Shown piece after piece: positions 24,518 through 37,210 of a stretch of 64,000 nucleotides of DNA. The DNA is from Mycolicibacterium sp. 018/SC-01/001 (GTDB lineage: Bacteria; Actinomycetota; Actinomycetes; Mycobacteriales; Mycobacteriaceae): assembly GCF_007096635.1 (NCBI RefSeq), contig NZ_VKAA01000002.1, forward strand, positions 288,552 through 352,551. The letters run 5' to 3'. Below the pieces are notes generated by a model, which worked only from the letters and a program-made list of their open reading frames with translations, was not told where the DNA came from and made no database searches. Both the position numbers and the translations under genes were made by a program. Position 1 is the stretch's first letter; every line of letters starts with the position of its first letter.

Positions 24518-27500
24518 CCCGACGTTCCCGTTCCACTCGTCCTGGTCATGCTGCGGATCTGACGGGCCGCGACCGAGAGCGTCGCCAGATCGTGCTCACC
24601 GCTGTCGTAGAGCTCGGCGAGGGTTCGACGCGCGCGGGTGACCCGGTTGTTGTTGGTCATCTCCCACTCGGCGATCTTCTCCTGACCGTTCTCCTCGGGT
24701 TCGCCGACAGCCAGGACGTCGAAGCTCAGCGCGCGCAGCGAACCGTAGATGTCGTCACGAATCGCCAACCGCGCCAACGAATGCCAGCGGTCGTCGCGCG
24801 ACAGGCGGGACACCGCGGTGAGCAGTCCGTCGGTGCCCAGATGATCCATCAGCGCGAAATAGGTGTCGGCCACCTCGGCGGGGTCGCGGTCGATGATGTC
24901 GGCGATGTCGATGACGTCGAGCAGGCTGAACTGATAGAGCCCGGTCGCCACGGCGAAGGCCAGGTCCTCGGACACGCCCTGCGCGCTGAACTCCCCCGCC
25001 TCCTTCGTCACGATCGCGCGGTCGTCACCGCGCAGCCACTCCGACATCTGCGGCGTCAGCGCGGCGACCTTGTCGGCGAACCGATTGATCTCGGCGCCGA
25101 CCGCCAACGGCTGCGGACGGTAGTTGAGCAGCCAGCGGGCGGCGCGGTCGATCAACCGGCGCAGGTCCAGCGTCATCCGGTCGGTCACCGCCACCGATGC
25201 GCCGGCCACCCCGGCGGCGCGAATGTCCCGCCACACCCGGCCGACCCCGAAGATCGCGTCGACGGCCACGAAGCTGCGCACCGCGTCCACCGACGACACC
25301 CCGACATCCTCTGCGACGCGGTAGGCGAACGAGATGCCCGCCGTGTCCACCACATCGTTGACCAGCATGGTCGCGACGATCTCGCGGCGCAGCTGATGCG
25401 AGCGGATCTCCGAGGCGAAGCGTTCCCGCAGCGTCGTCGGGAAATACGACGGCAGCCGCGAGGCGATCACCTCCTGATCGGGCAGGTCACCGGCGAGCAG
25501 GTCGTCTTTGAGCGCCAGCTTGACGTGCGCCATCAGCGTCGCCAATTCCGGTGAGGTGAGCCCGATTCCGGCTTCAGTACGGCGCCGGATCTCTTTCTCT
25601 GACGGCAGCGCCTCCAGCTCGCGGTTGAGGCCACGTTCGTCGACGAAGTCCTTGATCATGCGTGCGTGCACCGAGAGCATGCTGGCGGCGTTCGCGCGAC
25701 TGGTGCCCATCAGGTCGTTCTGACTCTCGTTGTCCGCGAGGACGAGTCGCCCGACCTCGTCGGTCATCGACAGCAACAGATCGGTGCGGTCGCCGGCGCT
25801 CACCTTGCCCGCCGTGACCAGCGAGTCGATGAGGATCTTGATGTTGACCTCGTGGTCGGAGCAGTCGACGCCCGCCGAGTTGTCGAGCGCGTCGGTGTTG
25901 ATCCGCCCGCCGACGAGGTCGAACTCGATGCGGCCCAGCGACGTCACACCGAGGTTGCCTCCTTCGCCGATCACCTTGGCGCGCACCTGATTTCCGTTGA
26001 CGCGCACTGCGTCGTTGGCCCGGTCGCCCACGTCCGATTCGATCTCGGCCTTCACGTAGGTGCCGATGCCGCCGTTGAACAGCAGGTCGGCGGGCGCCTT
26101 GAGGATCGCGCGCATCAGGGCCGGCGGGGTCAGTTCGGTCACGCCGTCGTCGATACCCAGCGCCGCACGGGCTTCGGCGCTGATCGGGATCGACTTCTGC
26201 TCCCGGCTGTAGACGCCGCCGCCGTGGCTGATCAGCGACGTGTCGTAGTCCTCCCACGACGAGCGCGGCAAGTCGAACAGCCGCTTGCGTTCCTGCCACG
26301 ACCGGGCGGCGTCGGGCGACGGGTCGATGAAGATGTGCCGGTGGTCGAACGCGGCGAGCAGCCGGATGTGTTCGGAGAGGAGCATTCCGTTGCCGAACAC
26401 ATCCCCGCTCATGTCGCCCACGCCGACGACGGTGAAATCCTCGCTCTGGGTGTCGATCCCCATCTCGCGGAAGTGCCGCTTCACCGACTCCCAGGCGCCC
26501 TTGGCGGTGATACCCATTGCCTTGTGGTCGTAGCCGACCGAGCCGCCGGAGGCGAACGCGTCCCCGAGCCAGAATCCGTACGAATGCGCGACGTCGTTGG
26601 CGATGTCGGAGAACGTCGCGGTGCCCTTGTCGGCGGCGACGACGAGATAGGCGTCGTCACCGTCGCGGCGCACCACACCCTCGGGCGTGACGACAGCTCC
26701 CGAGGATTTGTCGACGTTGTCGGTGACATCGAGCAACCCGGCGATGAACAGGCGGTAGCAGGCGACGCCCTCCTCGCGGGTGGCGTCGCGGTCGACGGCG
26801 GCGTCGCCGGTGGGCGCGGGTGGCCGCTTCACCACGAATCCACCCTTCGCGCCGACGGGCACGATCACGGCGTTCTTCACCGCCTGCGCCTTGACCAGGC
26901 CGAGGATCTCGGTGCGGAAGTCCTCCCGCCGATCCGACCAGCGCAATCCGCCACGCGCGACGAACCCGAATCGCAGGTGCACACCCTCGACCCGGGGTGA
27001 ATAGACGAAGATCTCGAATTTCGGCCGCGGTAACGGTAATTCGTCGATCAGTTCGGGATTCATCTTCAGCGACAACACGTTACGTTCCCGCGCGGAGCCC
27101 GGGCGGGTCACGAAGTAGTTCGTACGCAGGGTGGCCTGGATCATCGATGCGAAGGCCCGCAACACCCGGTCGGTGTCGAGGCTGACCAGGGCGTCGATGT
27201 CGGCGGCGACCGCGGCGGCTGCCGCCTGGGCGTCGCTGCGGCCCTCGGTGCCCTCGGCCGGCACGAACAACGCTTCGAACAGCTCGACCAGCGACCGTGC
27301 CGTCCCCGCGTTGGAGTTCAGCACGTCCTCGATGTGCGACTGGCTGTACGAGAAGCCGGCCTGCTTCAGGTATTTCGCGTACGCGCGCAGCACTGTCACC
27401 TGCTGCCACGTCAAACCGGCTCGCAGCACCAGCTCGTTGAACCGGTCGATCTCGCAACTGCCGTGCCAGATCGCGGTGACGGCGTCGGCGAACCGCTCGG

Positions 27501-29376
27501 CTGTCGCGTGGCGCTCGGGGCCGGGAGCCGCCATCGGAATGCCGCGGTGCGGCGAGACCTTGAATTGATAGATCCACACCGGCAGTCCGTCGGGGCGGGT
27601 CACCGTGAACGGCCGCTCCTCGAGCACCGTGACACCCATCGACTGCAGCATCGGCAACAACCGGCTCAGCGACGCCGACTGGCCGCCGAGGTACCAGATC
27701 AGATTCGAGATGCCGTCGACGGCGGTGTTCTCGGTGTCGTCGAGGACGAGCTTGACCGAGTTGTCCTCGAGCTGCTCGATGATCTCGATGTCGGTCAGCG
27801 CGTGCAGCGGTGCGACTGCCTGCTTGTAGACCTCCGGGAACGCGGCGGCGTAGTGCTCGGCGATGCCCTGGTCCACCGACGCCGTGCGCACCGCACCGAG
27901 CAGACGATCAGCCCACGTGCGTGCGGCCTCGGTGAGCAGATCCTGGATGCGGGATTCGTTCTCGTCGGAGACGTCGACGTCCGCCTCCCGCGACCCTTCG
28001 GGCAGTCGGACGGTGAAATGCACCAGCGCCCAGGGTGATTCGCTGACGCGCGCGGAGTAGTCGATGCTGACGCCGCCCAGTTCACGGACCAGGATGTCCT
28101 GCATCTCCAGGCGCACCGCGGTGGTGTAGCGGTCACGGGGCAGGTACACCAGGCAGGACACGAAGTGCGCCAGTGGGTCGGACCGCATGAACAGAAGCGT
28201 GCGCCGGCGTGAGCCGAGGTCGACGACGGCCATCGCCATGTCGAGCAGCGCGCGCGCCGACAGTGCGAACAACTCTGAACGCGGGATGGTCTGGATGATG
28301 TCGAGCAGCAGCTGACCCGGGTGGCTCGGATCGCGGTGGGCCATCGCGAGCGCGTCGTTGACACGACGCGAGATCAGCGGGATCTCCAGGACATTGGCGT
28401 TCATCGCCGCGACGGTGAACAGCCCCACGAAGCGGTGCTCGACGGCGGATTCGTCGCCTGATTCGCCGGCCGCCCCGGACTGCTCACGCACGACGACGAT
28501 CTGCGGGTAAGCGCCGTAGCGCAGGAAGCTGGGGATCGTGGCCTGCGCCAACGCCAGCAGCTCGTCTTTGTCGGTCAGCTGCGGCAGCACGTCCTGGCGC
28601 AACCGCAGCACGCCGAGGCGGCTGGCCGCATCGACGGTGGCCTGCCCGTCGCGCACCGGGCAACGCTGGTAACCCAGCAGCACGAAGTGGCCGTCGGCCA
28701 GCCAGCGCAGCAGCGCGGCGACGTCCTTGCGGTCGGCGCTGGGGAACCGTCGACCGGTGTCGCTGTCGAGTTCGGCGGCCAGCCCGCGCAGCGTCGCGCC
28801 CATGCTCTGGGAATCCAGCGCCACCTGCCGGGCATCGGCGAGCACCCGGGGCAGAAGCCGCTCCGCCTCGGCCAGCGCTCGCCGGTCGACGGCGCTGGAG
28901 AGCTGGACGTGCACCCAGGTCTCGTCGACGCCATCACCGAACGTCGCCTCCGAGGACGGCACGATGTCGAGCAGTTCGCCGCCGGCACCGCGACGCACCC
29001 GGAAGACGGGATTCATGATCGCCTTGTAGGCGACACCCACGCGGTGCAGCAGTACGGTCACCGAGTCCATCAGCATCGCCGCGTTGTCGGTGATGACCTG
29101 CAGCGCCGGACCGAATCCACCGGGCTCGTCGGCTCCGTGGACGGCGACCAGCGTCGCGCCGGCGGAGCGCTGCCGGCCCAGCCGGAACTGCGCTGCCACC
29201 ATGGCCGCCATCCCGTCCGACGGCCGCCGCAGCGGGCCGGTCGCGGCTCCTTCTGCGCCGGGCGCGCCGCCGTGGGGTCCCCGATAGGTCTGCAGATACG
29301 CCGGGATCAAACGATCGATCACCTCAGGGCTCAGACCCTGATCGGTTGCCCCGATCGCACCGGGATTCAACGACAT
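24514..29376 (-). CDS. gdh: Large (180-kDa class) NAD-specific glutamate dehydrogenase
   Basis: 1620 aa, the usual size for this class. The N-terminal half carries ACT-like regulatory regions. The catalytic domain near residues 780-1250 has [34 protein letters not shown] (substrate Lys region) and a Rossmann NAD site ([17 protein letters not shown]). It oxidatively deaminates glutamate to 2-oxoglutarate and ammonia, and in mycobacteria is inhibited by the FHA protein GarA. Start: GAGGAG 7 nt before ATG 29376. It heads an overlapping operon with the thioesterase and the Rv2474c-like gene. It is the ortholog of Rv2476c. Confidence 0.95.
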   Translation of the reverse strand: MSLNPGAIGATDQGLSPEVIDRLIPAYLQTYRGPHGGAPGAEGAATGPLRRPSDGMAAMVAAQFRLGRQRSAGATLVAVHGADEPGGFGPALQVITDNAAMLMDSVTVLLHRVGVAYKAIMNPVFRVRRGAGGELLDIVPSSEATFGDGVDETWVHVQLSSAVDRRALAEAERLLPRVLADARQVALDSQSMGATLRGLAAELDSDTGRRFPSADRKDVAALLRWLADGHFVLLGYQRCPVRDGQATVDAASRLGVLRLRQDVLPQLTDKDELLALAQATIPSFLRYGAYPQIVVVREQSGAAGESGDESAVEHRFVGLFTVAAMNANVLEIPLISRRVNDALAMAHRDPSHPGQLLLDIIQTIPRSELFALSARALLDMAMAVVDLGSRRRTLLFMRSDPLAHFVSCLVYLPRDRYTTAVRLEMQDILVRELGGVSIDYSARVSESPWALVHFTVRLPEGSREADVDVSDENESRIQDLLTEAARTWADRLLGAVRTASVDQGIAEHYAAAFPEVYKQAVAPLHALTDIEIIEQLEDNSVKLVLDDTENTAVDGISNLIWYLGGQSASLSRLLPMLQSMGVTVLEERPFTVTRPDGLPVWIYQFKVSPHRGIPMAAPGPERHATAERFADAVTAIWHGSCEIDRFNELVLRAGLTWQQVTVLRAYAKYLKQAGFSYSQSHIEDVLNSNAGTARSLVELFEALFVPAEGTEGRSDAQAAAAAVAADIDALVSLDTDRVLRAFASMIQATLRTNYFVTRPGSARERNVLSLKMNPELIDELPLPRPKFEIFVYSPRVEGVHLRFGFVARGGLRWSDRREDFRTEILGLVKAQAVKNAVIVPVGAKGGFVVKRPPAPTGDAAVDRDATREEGVACYRLFIAGLLDVTDNVDKSSGAVVTPEGVVRRDGDDAYLVVAADKGTATFSDIANDVAHSYGFWLGDAFASGGSVGYDHKAMGITAKGAWESVKRHFREMGIDTQSEDFTVVGVGDMSGDVFGNGMLLSEHIRLLAAFDHRHIFIDPSPDAARSWQERKRLFDLPRSSWEDYDTSLISHGGGVYSREQKSIPISAEARAALGIDDGVTELTPPALMRAILKAPADLLFNGGIGTYVKAEIESDVGDRANDAVRVNGNQVRAKVIGEGGNLGVTSLGRIEFDLVGGRINTDALDNSAGVDCSDHEVNIKILIDSLVTAGKVSAGDRTDLLLSMTDEVGRLVLADNESQNDLMGTSRANAASMLSVHARMIKDFVDERGLNRELEALPSEKEIRRRTEAGIGLTSPELATLMAHVKLALKDDLLAGDLPDQEVIASRLPSYFPTTLRERFASEIRSHQLRREIVATMLVNDVVDTAGISFAYRVAEDVGVSSVDAVRSFVAVDAIFGVGRVWRDIRAAGVAGASVAVTDRMTLDLRRLIDRAARWLLNYRPQPLAVGAEINRFADKVAALTPQMSEWLRGDDRAIVTKEAGEFSAQGVSEDLAFAVATGLYQFSLLDVIDIADIIDRDPAEVADTYFALMDHLGTDGLLTAVSRLSRDDRWHSLARLAIRDDIYGSLRALSFDVLAVGEPEENGQEKIAEWEMTNNNRVTRARRTLAELYDSGEHDLATLSVAARQIRSMTRTSGTGTSG

Positions 29377-29423
29377 CCGTCGCTCCTCAACTCACACAGC
29401 GCACCGGCCGCCGTTGGCTGCGA

Positions 29424-29443
29424 CCGGCCGCAGGAGCGGCCGG
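29424..29443 (-). terminator. Hairpin terminator after ettA
   Basis: CCGGCCGC-AGGA-GCGGCCGG is an 8-bp perfect stem with a 4-nt loop, about 23 nt beyond the ettA stop on the minus strand and before gdh. It has no T-run. It probably separates ettA from gdh transcription. Confidence 0.55.
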
Positions 29444-29465
29444 CCACGTGGTCCGCACGACGAGA

Positions 29466-31139
<1,674 letters not shown>

Positions 31140-31237
31140 GCCTGTGATATCGCCTTTCTCAGGTCTTCGCGATCTGCGGAGTCCGGGCCCATCCTAGGCG
31201 CGGCCGTGATGCCGGGTGAGGGCGGCGGCGCTCGGCG

Positions 31238-31714
31238 CTACGCGCTGAGCGCCAGTCCGTCGCTGCCCTCGGCGCTCGACTCGGTCGACGACCCGGTGCT
31301 GATCTCGATGTCGTTGTCGGAAGTGCTCTCAGGGCCGGCCTCAGCGGCTTGCTCGGAATGCCGGCGCTTGTCGATGCGGGCGATGCATCGGGCCAGATCC
31401 GGCCCCACTGACGTGGCCCTGATCTCCAGAGAGGACCGGCGGTTTCCGTCGCGGTCCTCGTATTCACTGGTGTACACGTTGCCAACAACGATCACGGCAT
31501 CTCCCTTCCCCAGACCGGCGCCGACGCCGGTGACCAGGCGCCCCCAGCAGTTGACCGTCGCGTAGAGCGAGTTGCCCGGTTCCCAGCTGCCGTCGGCGGT
31601 GCGCCGGCGCGAGTTGCTCGCGACCCGGAACTTGAACAGCTCCTGGTCGCCGACCCACCGGCGCTCGGGATTGGTGACGATCGTGCCGACGACGGTGATG
31701 GGTGTCTCGAACAT
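31238..31714 (-). CDS. ssbB: Single-stranded DNA-binding protein, SsbB paralog
   Basis: 158 aa from ATG 31714. The OB-fold (residues 1-115) includes VVGTIVTNPERRW, LYATVNCWGRLVTGVGAGLGKGDAVIVVGNVYTSEY and SSLEIRATSVG. The C-terminal tail is acidic/Ser-rich but ends DGLALSA rather than the DDDIPF-like tip of the main SSB, so it is the auxiliary SsbB. It lies upstream of ettA with a 98-nt gap. It is the ortholog of Rv2478c. Confidence 0.92.
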   Translation of the reverse strand: MFETPITVVGTIVTNPERRWVGDQELFKFRVASNSRRRTADGSWEPGNSLYATVNCWGRLVTGVGAGLGKGDAVIVVGNVYTSEYEDRDGNRRSSLEIRATSVGPDLARCIARIDKRRHSEQAAEAGPESTSDNDIEISTGSSTESSAEGSDGLALSA

Positions 31715-31885
31715 GGCGGTTCTCTTTTCTCTTCTCGAGGCTGCGGCCCGGGCACGGCGCCCGTGCCGTCGATGACACGTCCATTGACCGCCGGGGCACC
31801 GACACCGCGTGCGCTCACGCATCCGACAGGCGGCTGTGCTGTGGATGAACAGCGCTCTGGGGATGACGGCCCTTAAGTTGGGCGG

Positions 31886-32794
31886 GTGACCGCTGATCGG
31901 AGCGCTGTGCCGGGGATGCCGGGGATTCGTGTCGTCCCCCCCGACCAGGTGCAGCAGATGCCGCCGGACACCGTGGGGATCATGCCGACGGCGGCAGCCG
32001 TGTCCGACCCGATCGTGGTGCTGGCGCCTGATCTCGAGGCTGCCGACCGGGCCATGACTTCGCTTGCGGCGCAATCGCCGGGCCGCCGTTGGCCGGCCGA
32101 TGTCCGCTTCGCTGCGCCCCCGGACCCGGTGATCGGTGCCGTCGCGGCCCTGCCCCCCGAGGTGGTGCGATCGCTGCCGACGGTCGTCCCGCTGCCGAAC
32201 CTGCCGACGGCGTGGCCAGAGCAGGTCGACGTGGTCGTGACGATCGAGCCACCGCCGGGCGATCTCTGCGGCGTCGCGGTTTCAGTGGCCGACTCCCGTG
32301 TCTGGGTGCTCGCGCGCGCATTCGAGGACGCCGTCGCCCTCGACGTCGCCGCCGCACTGCTGGGGCAGGAGATCTCCGGTAGCTGGCCACTGGACGCCGC
32401 CGAGCCGGTCGAACTGGTGGTCTTCGGGGCGCATCTACGCGGCGGACCGCTGGTCCACCAGCTGACCGCGCTCGGCGCGCGCTGGGCCGGGGAGATCACC
32501 ACCGCGCCGCACTACCGCATGACCGTGGTGGCGTCCTCACCCGCCAAACCGGCGGTCAGCCGGGTGGCCGCCGGGACTCCCGGAGTGGCGCTCTACGGGC
32601 AGCGCTGGCTCCTGTCGGCGGCAGCACTGGGCCGCTTCCTGGTGGCACTGCCGCCGCCGATGCAGCTGGGCAAGGTGGAATTCGCCGACGGGTCCTGGCG
32701 CACCGCGTTCGGCTGCGACGCCTCCGCAACCGTCGGTGCCGACATCAGCTCCTTCGGCAGCTGGCCCGCTGCGGTCGCCGCCGGAGCCGTGTAG
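31886..32794 (+). CDS. Stand-alone allophanate-hydrolase C-terminal-domain protein with unknown N-terminal domain
   Basis: 302 aa from GTG. The last ~130 residues match the non-amidase C-domain of allophanate hydrolases (gamma-glutamylcyclotransferase-like fold): VVFGAHLRGGPLVHQLTALGARW, TAPHYRMTVV, GVALYGQRWLLSAAALGRFLVALPPPMQLGKVEFADGSW. No amidase-signature domain is present or nearby. The first ~170 residues (Pro/Val-rich) are not recognised. The C-domain in AtzF acts on the amidase product, so an independent decarboxylation-type or cyclotransferase role is possible. It is divergent from ssbB with a 171-bp gap. Confidence 0.7.
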   Translation: MTADRSAVPGMPGIRVVPPDQVQQMPPDTVGIMPTAAAVSDPIVVLAPDLEAADRAMTSLAAQSPGRRWPADVRFAAPPDPVIGAVAALPPEVVRSLPTVVPLPNLPTAWPEQVDVVVTIEPPPGDLCGVAVSVADSRVWVLARAFEDAVALDVAAALLGQEISGSWPLDAAEPVELVVFGAHLRGGPLVHQLTALGARWAGEITTAPHYRMTVVASSPAKPAVSRVAAGTPGVALYGQRWLLSAAALGRFLVALPPPMQLGKVEFADGSWRTAFGCDASATVGADISSFGSWPAAVAAGAV

Positions 32795-32802
32795 CTCTCG
32801 GG

Positions 32803-34827
32803 TCAGCTGTCGGCGCGATCCCGGCGCGCCAACTCCGCCAGCATCGCGTTGTAGGCGACCAGATCCGCATCCTCGTCCCGGTCGGCGGCGCGGTCGAGCC
32901 GGCGCGCGGTCCGGTCGTCACTGCGACGCCACTGCACGAACAGCGCGATCAACACCACGACCAGCGGCACCTCGCCCGCGGCCCACGCGATCGCCCCGCC
33001 GAGACGCTGGTCGGCGAGCAGATCGGTGTGCCACGGCAGGGCCAGGGAGCGGTAGAAATCGCCACCGATCGCGGTGTCGGTACCCATCAGGACGACGCCG
33101 AAGAACGCGTGCAGCGGCAGCGACGCGAACACCATCGCGAGCTTGGCGATCGGTGGCAGCGGACGCGGGGTCGGGTCGACGCCGATCACGACCCAGTAGA
33201 AGAGGTAGCCGCTGATCAGGAAATGCACGTTCATCGCCAGATGCGCGGCGTGGCTGCCGACAACGGCATTGAAGATGCCGCCGAAGTACAGCCCGTAGAA
33301 CCCGACGATGAACAGCGCAGTCGCCACGAACGGGTTCGTCAGCAGCCGGGATGCCCGCGAGTGCAGGGCCGCGAGCAGCCATTCCCGCAGCCCGGGCGGC
33401 GCACCGCGTCCGGCGGTCGGCAGCGCGCGCAGGGCCAGCGTCACCGGCGCGCCGAGCACCAGCAGGATCGGCACCAGCATCGACAGCAGCATGTGCGCGA
33501 TCATGTGCATGCTGAACATCGCCGGCATGTAGCGGCCGATGCCCGACGACGTCGTCACGAGCAGCAGCAGGCAGCCGAGCAGCCAGGCCACCACGCGGCC
33601 GGCCGGCCAGGCGTCGCCGCGCCGCCGCAGGCGGCGCACGCCCATCAGGTAGATCGCGGCGAACACGAGCGCCGCCGTGCCGAAGACCAGATCGAATCGC
33701 CAGTCGAACAGCACGCGGGCCACCGTCGGGGGGCCGGCCAGGTCGTAGCCGATCTCGACCGCCGGGATGGACAGGTTCGTCTGCAGCGGTGGCGGCGGAG
33801 GGGTGCGGCCGAGCGCGACGGCCACCCCGAAGGTCAACGCGAAGACCACCGCTTCGATCAGCGCCAGGCGGATCAGCGCACCACGCGCGGGCGGGTCCGC
33901 GGCCAGCGCGGTGATTCCTCGGCGGCGCTGCTGCCAGCCGAGCACCCCCAAGATCACGAGCGCGGCCAGCTTGGCGAGCACCAACCAGCCATACCGGGTC
34001 TGGACCAGATCCTCGATCCGGACCCGCACCAGGGCATTGATGATTCCGCTGAGCGCCATGGCCACGAAGCACCACAGGGCCAGCGCCGAAAAGCGCCGTG
34101 CCGCCAGATGGTCGTAGCGGCCCGTACTGCCGCGCAGCGCGTGCACCAGCAGCGCCAGCAGCCCGCCGGCCCAGACCGTCCCAGCCATGAGGTGCACGAG
34201 GAGACTGTTGGTCGCGATGTCGTGCGCCCCTCCCGACGAGGAGTGGCCCGTCAGCGCCAGCGGTAACAGCGTCACCAGGGAGCCGGCGAGCAACACCGGC
34301 GTCCACGACCAGCGCAGCACCGGGATGCTCACGATGGTCACGATGGCCGCGAACAACGCGGTCCACCGCCACGCACCTGCGATGTCGATCAGGTCGGCGA
34401 CCGACCAGATGTCGCCCGGACTCAGCCTCGTCATCACCGGCTGACCGCTGATGTCGGACACGGTCAGCGGCACCATCACCACCGCGCACACCGTCCAGAA
34501 CCCCGCCGCCACGGTGCCGATGCGCAGCGCACGGTACCCGTCGACGTCGAGTACCCCGCTGGGCTGCGGAGGAACCAGGAACGCGGCGAACAGGAACGAT
34601 CCGGTCGCGATGACGGCGGCGATCTCCCCGGCGGCCTTGACGAAGGGCAGTCCGTAGGTGGTGACGGGACCCGGGTCGGGCAGGCCGGTCGCGGTCAGCG
34701 CCTCAGCCAGTGACAGCGCCGAAAGCGCTGCCGCGGTCAGGCCCGCGAGCAGCGCGACTCCGTAGAGCAGCGGCCACACCGAGGCGCGGACCGCCCGCGC
34801 AGGCGCGGCGGAGTCGGTGACAGTCAT
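32803..34827 (-). CDS. CopD-CtaG fusion, copper handling/cytochrome oxidase assembly (Rv0102 type)
   Basis: 674 aa with about 14-16 membrane helices. The N-terminal half is CopD-like (ALTGHSSSGGAHDIATNSLLVHLMAGTVWAGGLLALLVHAL). The C-terminal half is a CtaG_CaaX/caa3-type assembly domain (MPAMFSMHMIAHMLLSMLVPILLVLGAPVTL and NVHFLISGYLFYWVVIGVDP), with His/Met residues suited to copper. It probably moves copper for cytochrome aa3 maturation. In M. tuberculosis the relative (Rv0102) is not near this block. Confidence 0.85.
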   Translation of the reverse strand: MTVTDSAAPARAVRASVWPLLYGVALLAGLTAAALSALSLAEALTATGLPDPGPVTTYGLPFVKAAGEIAAVIATGSFLFAAFLVPPQPSGVLDVDGYRALRIGTVAAGFWTVCAVVMVPLTVSDISGQPVMTRLSPGDIWSVADLIDIAGAWRWTALFAAIVTIVSIPVLRWSWTPVLLAGSLVTLLPLALTGHSSSGGAHDIATNSLLVHLMAGTVWAGGLLALLVHALRGSTGRYDHLAARRFSALALWCFVAMALSGIINALVRVRIEDLVQTRYGWLVLAKLAALVILGVLGWQQRRRGITALAADPPARGALIRLALIEAVVFALTFGVAVALGRTPPPPPLQTNLSIPAVEIGYDLAGPPTVARVLFDWRFDLVFGTAALVFAAIYLMGVRRLRRRGDAWPAGRVVAWLLGCLLLLVTTSSGIGRYMPAMFSMHMIAHMLLSMLVPILLVLGAPVTLALRALPTAGRGAPPGLREWLLAALHSRASRLLTNPFVATALFIVGFYGLYFGGIFNAVVGSHAAHLAMNVHFLISGYLFYWVVIGVDPTPRPLPPIAKLAMVFASLPLHAFFGVVLMGTDTAIGGDFYRSLALPWHTDLLADQRLGGAIAWAAGEVPLVVVLIALFVQWRRSDDRTARRLDRAADRDEDADLVAYNAMLAELARRDRADS

Positions 34828-34861
34828 GCGTCCAGCGTATGACCCGCCCGCGGATGAGCGC

Positions 34862-37210
34862 TCAGACCGCCCGCTCGCGCAGCTCCCGGCGGGAGCGTTC
34901 CCGGGCGAAGAACTGTTTCCGGGCGAAGCGGTCCACGGTCTTCATGTCGGTCAGGATGCCGCGCAGCTCGTCGCGGAAGGCCGTGCGCCGGTCCGTCAGG
35001 TCGGCCGCGGGCTCCAGCAGGTGCTGGTCGGCGGCGACCTGGCGCGCGGTGGTGAACAACAACGCCGACACCGATTCGTTGCTCTGGACGCGGCCCTGCG
35101 CCAGATACTGCTGTCCGAGGCCGAGCGCCTTGTCCGTGAGGTCCTTCTCCGGAATGTCCGCAGGTGCGTCGAGCAGCGCGTCGGCGACTATCCGATAGGC
35201 CTCGAAGAACGGCCGCAGCAGCGGGCCGGCGATCGTCGGCCGCTTGACCTGCAGCACCGCCTCGATGCGTTCCCCCCCGGCGGCGACGGCATCCTCCCAG
35301 TCCTCGTACCACGACATCTCCTCGGCGACGTGCGCGCGAAACGATGCCGAGTCGGCGAAGTAGAACTCGAACTTCAGTAGGTCACGCAGGCGCATCACCT
35401 GGGTCCAGAACGCCTCGAGCCGATCCCCGTCGCTGCGCGACGCGTACGCCAGAGCCAGCTCGACCAGCGACGTCTCGAGGAATGCGTCGATCAGCGAATT
35501 GCGGTAGAACGCCGCTTCGAGCTCGTCCTGTGGCGCGATGTACCAGACCGTCTCGCGGCCGCGGTCCACGCGGGTCACCGGGTGCCCGCCCGACAGCGCG
35601 TCCAGCGCGGCGCGCACCCCGTCGGGAGTCCGTAACCGCAACGCGCTGTTGGTCATCGGCGTCTGTTTGCGCTCGAGGTAGTCCAGCGAGTCCTGCAGCG
35701 TGTGGTGCAGCTGGTCGAGGGTCAGGGCGATGCCGCGGGTCGAGAGCAGCAGCGCCGACACCAGCGCGGTGGCATTGACCGGAGTGACCTGCACGATGCG
35801 CCAGGCGACTTCGAACGCCATCTTCTGCAGCGCAAGCCGTTTGGCCGACTCGTCGGTGGTCAGCGGTCCGTGCGGCTCGCCGAGGTATTCTCGCATCGAG
35901 ACCGCGCGAGGGAACCGGACGTAGATCTTTCCGTAGTTGCGTTCCCCTTGCGCGCGAATGTAATTGACCAACCAAGACAGCCCCTCGGGAGTCTTCTCCC
36001 CGCCCCGGGCATAGGACGCGTACTCAGCGGTCTCGTGCAGCTGGTCGAAACTGATCGACACCGGTTGCAGCAGGATGTCGTCACTGCGGCCGTCGAGATA
36101 GGCATCGGCCACGTAGGCGAGCAGACCGAGCTTGGGCGGCAACATCTTTCCGGTGCGTGAGCGGGTGCCCTCGATCGCCCACGCCAGGTTGAAACGCTTC
36201 TCCACGATGTAGCCGACGAACTGGCGCAGCACGTACTTGTACAGCGGGTCGTCGAGTTTGCGGCGCAGGAAGATCACGCCGGAGCGGCGCATCAGCGGGC
36301 CCATCGCACCGAAGGACAGGTTGATGCCGGCGAATGTGTGCACCGGCGGAAGGCGGTTCTCCTGCATCGCGACGGGCACGATCGCACCGTCGAGGTAGGA
36401 GCGGTGCGAGAACAGCAGCACGGCCGGATGTGCCTCCAGCCCATGGCGCATCGCCTCGACCTCTGTGCGGTCGTAGTCGATGTTCGGGTCGAAGCCGCGG
36501 CTGAAGATGGCTCTGCCCAGTGTCGGGATCAGGTCGACGGAGAATCGGCTCCAGCCGGTTCCCAACTCGTCGAGCATCTCGCCGGCCTTTTCGACCGTGG
36601 CGCCGGGGATCTTCTCCAGCCCCTCGCGGAACTTGGCCGACGACAGCACCTCCGGTTTGATCAGCCGCGGCGACTTGTATTCCGGTCCGAGCAACCGCAA
36701 CTCCACCCGCTCGATCGCCAGGATCGCCCGTCGCAACACGAAACGTGCGAACTCCCTCGGGTTCTCGGCGGTGGTGTTGTCGCTCCAGTACTGATGCAGT
36801 TCGGACACTTTGGCGGGCTCGCCGGCGACCACACGGGCGCGCGACGGGTCTCGCTTGAGGATGCTGCGCTGCAACACCTTCGGCGGGCAGTACGTGTCGC
36901 GGCCCGACAGGAGTGCCACCACTTTCGAGCGCGTCGGGAGCCCGCCCGGCACCCAGAACACCCGCACCGGGACGACGGATCGGTCGTCGTCGGCCTCGAG
37001 CATCTCGACCAGCCGGGCGAGAACACCCGGCGGCGGGTCGTCGTCGGCGGGGAGCTTGAGAACCTCGATCTTGCTCTCGGGGTGCGCAGTTCGCTGCTGC
37101 TGCAGCCAATCGGCGAGCAGTTCCTCCTCGGCCGGGGAGGACACCGACGCGAGCACGAGGGTGTCGTCGACCGCGGTGAAGGCCGTGATGTCGTCGGCGC
37201 GGACCTTCAC
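34862..37210 (-). CDS. plsB2: Glycerol-3-phosphate acyltransferase PlsB2
   Basis: 782 aa from GTG 37210, which overlaps the preceding stop (GTGA); the longer upstream frame runs antiparallel to the Lys/Ala repeat and looks spurious. Acyltransferase block I is [14 protein letters not shown] (H-x4-D) and block [22 protein letters not shown]. It acylates glycerol-3-phosphate at sn-1 at the membrane, the first step of phospholipid synthesis. It is the ortholog of Rv2482c and is followed in the pathway by the overlapping PlsC-type fusion. Confidence 0.92.
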   Translation of the reverse strand: MKVRADDITAFTAVDDTLVLASVSSPAEEELLADWLQQQRTAHPESKIEVLKLPADDDPPPGVLARLVEMLEADDDRSVVPVRVFWVPGGLPTRSKVVALLSGRDTYCPPKVLQRSILKRDPSRARVVAGEPAKVSELHQYWSDNTTAENPREFARFVLRRAILAIERVELRLLGPEYKSPRLIKPEVLSSAKFREGLEKIPGATVEKAGEMLDELGTGWSRFSVDLIPTLGRAIFSRGFDPNIDYDRTEVEAMRHGLEAHPAVLLFSHRSYLDGAIVPVAMQENRLPPVHTFAGINLSFGAMGPLMRRSGVIFLRRKLDDPLYKYVLRQFVGYIVEKRFNLAWAIEGTRSRTGKMLPPKLGLLAYVADAYLDGRSDDILLQPVSISFDQLHETAEYASYARGGEKTPEGLSWLVNYIRAQGERNYGKIYVRFPRAVSMREYLGEPHGPLTTDESAKRLALQKMAFEVAWRIVQVTPVNATALVSALLLSTRGIALTLDQLHHTLQDSLDYLERKQTPMTNSALRLRTPDGVRAALDALSGGHPVTRVDRGRETVWYIAPQDELEAAFYRNSLIDAFLETSLVELALAYASRSDGDRLEAFWTQVMRLRDLLKFEFYFADSASFRAHVAEEMSWYEDWEDAVAAGGERIEAVLQVKRPTIAGPLLRPFFEAYRIVADALLDAPADIPEKDLTDKALGLGQQYLAQGRVQSNESVSALLFTTARQVAADQHLLEPAADLTDRRTAFRDELRGILTDMKTVDRFARKQFFARERSRRELRERAV

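Noticed and set aside
25666..27000. Long plus-strand frame opposite gdh
   Set aside because: High-GC antisense shadow of a strongly conserved gene; its protein is His/Arg/Asp-rich filler with no domain.
31840..31848. TGTGGATGA, DnaA-box-like
   Set aside because: Two mismatches to the mycobacterial box, one copy only, and no origin genes nearby.
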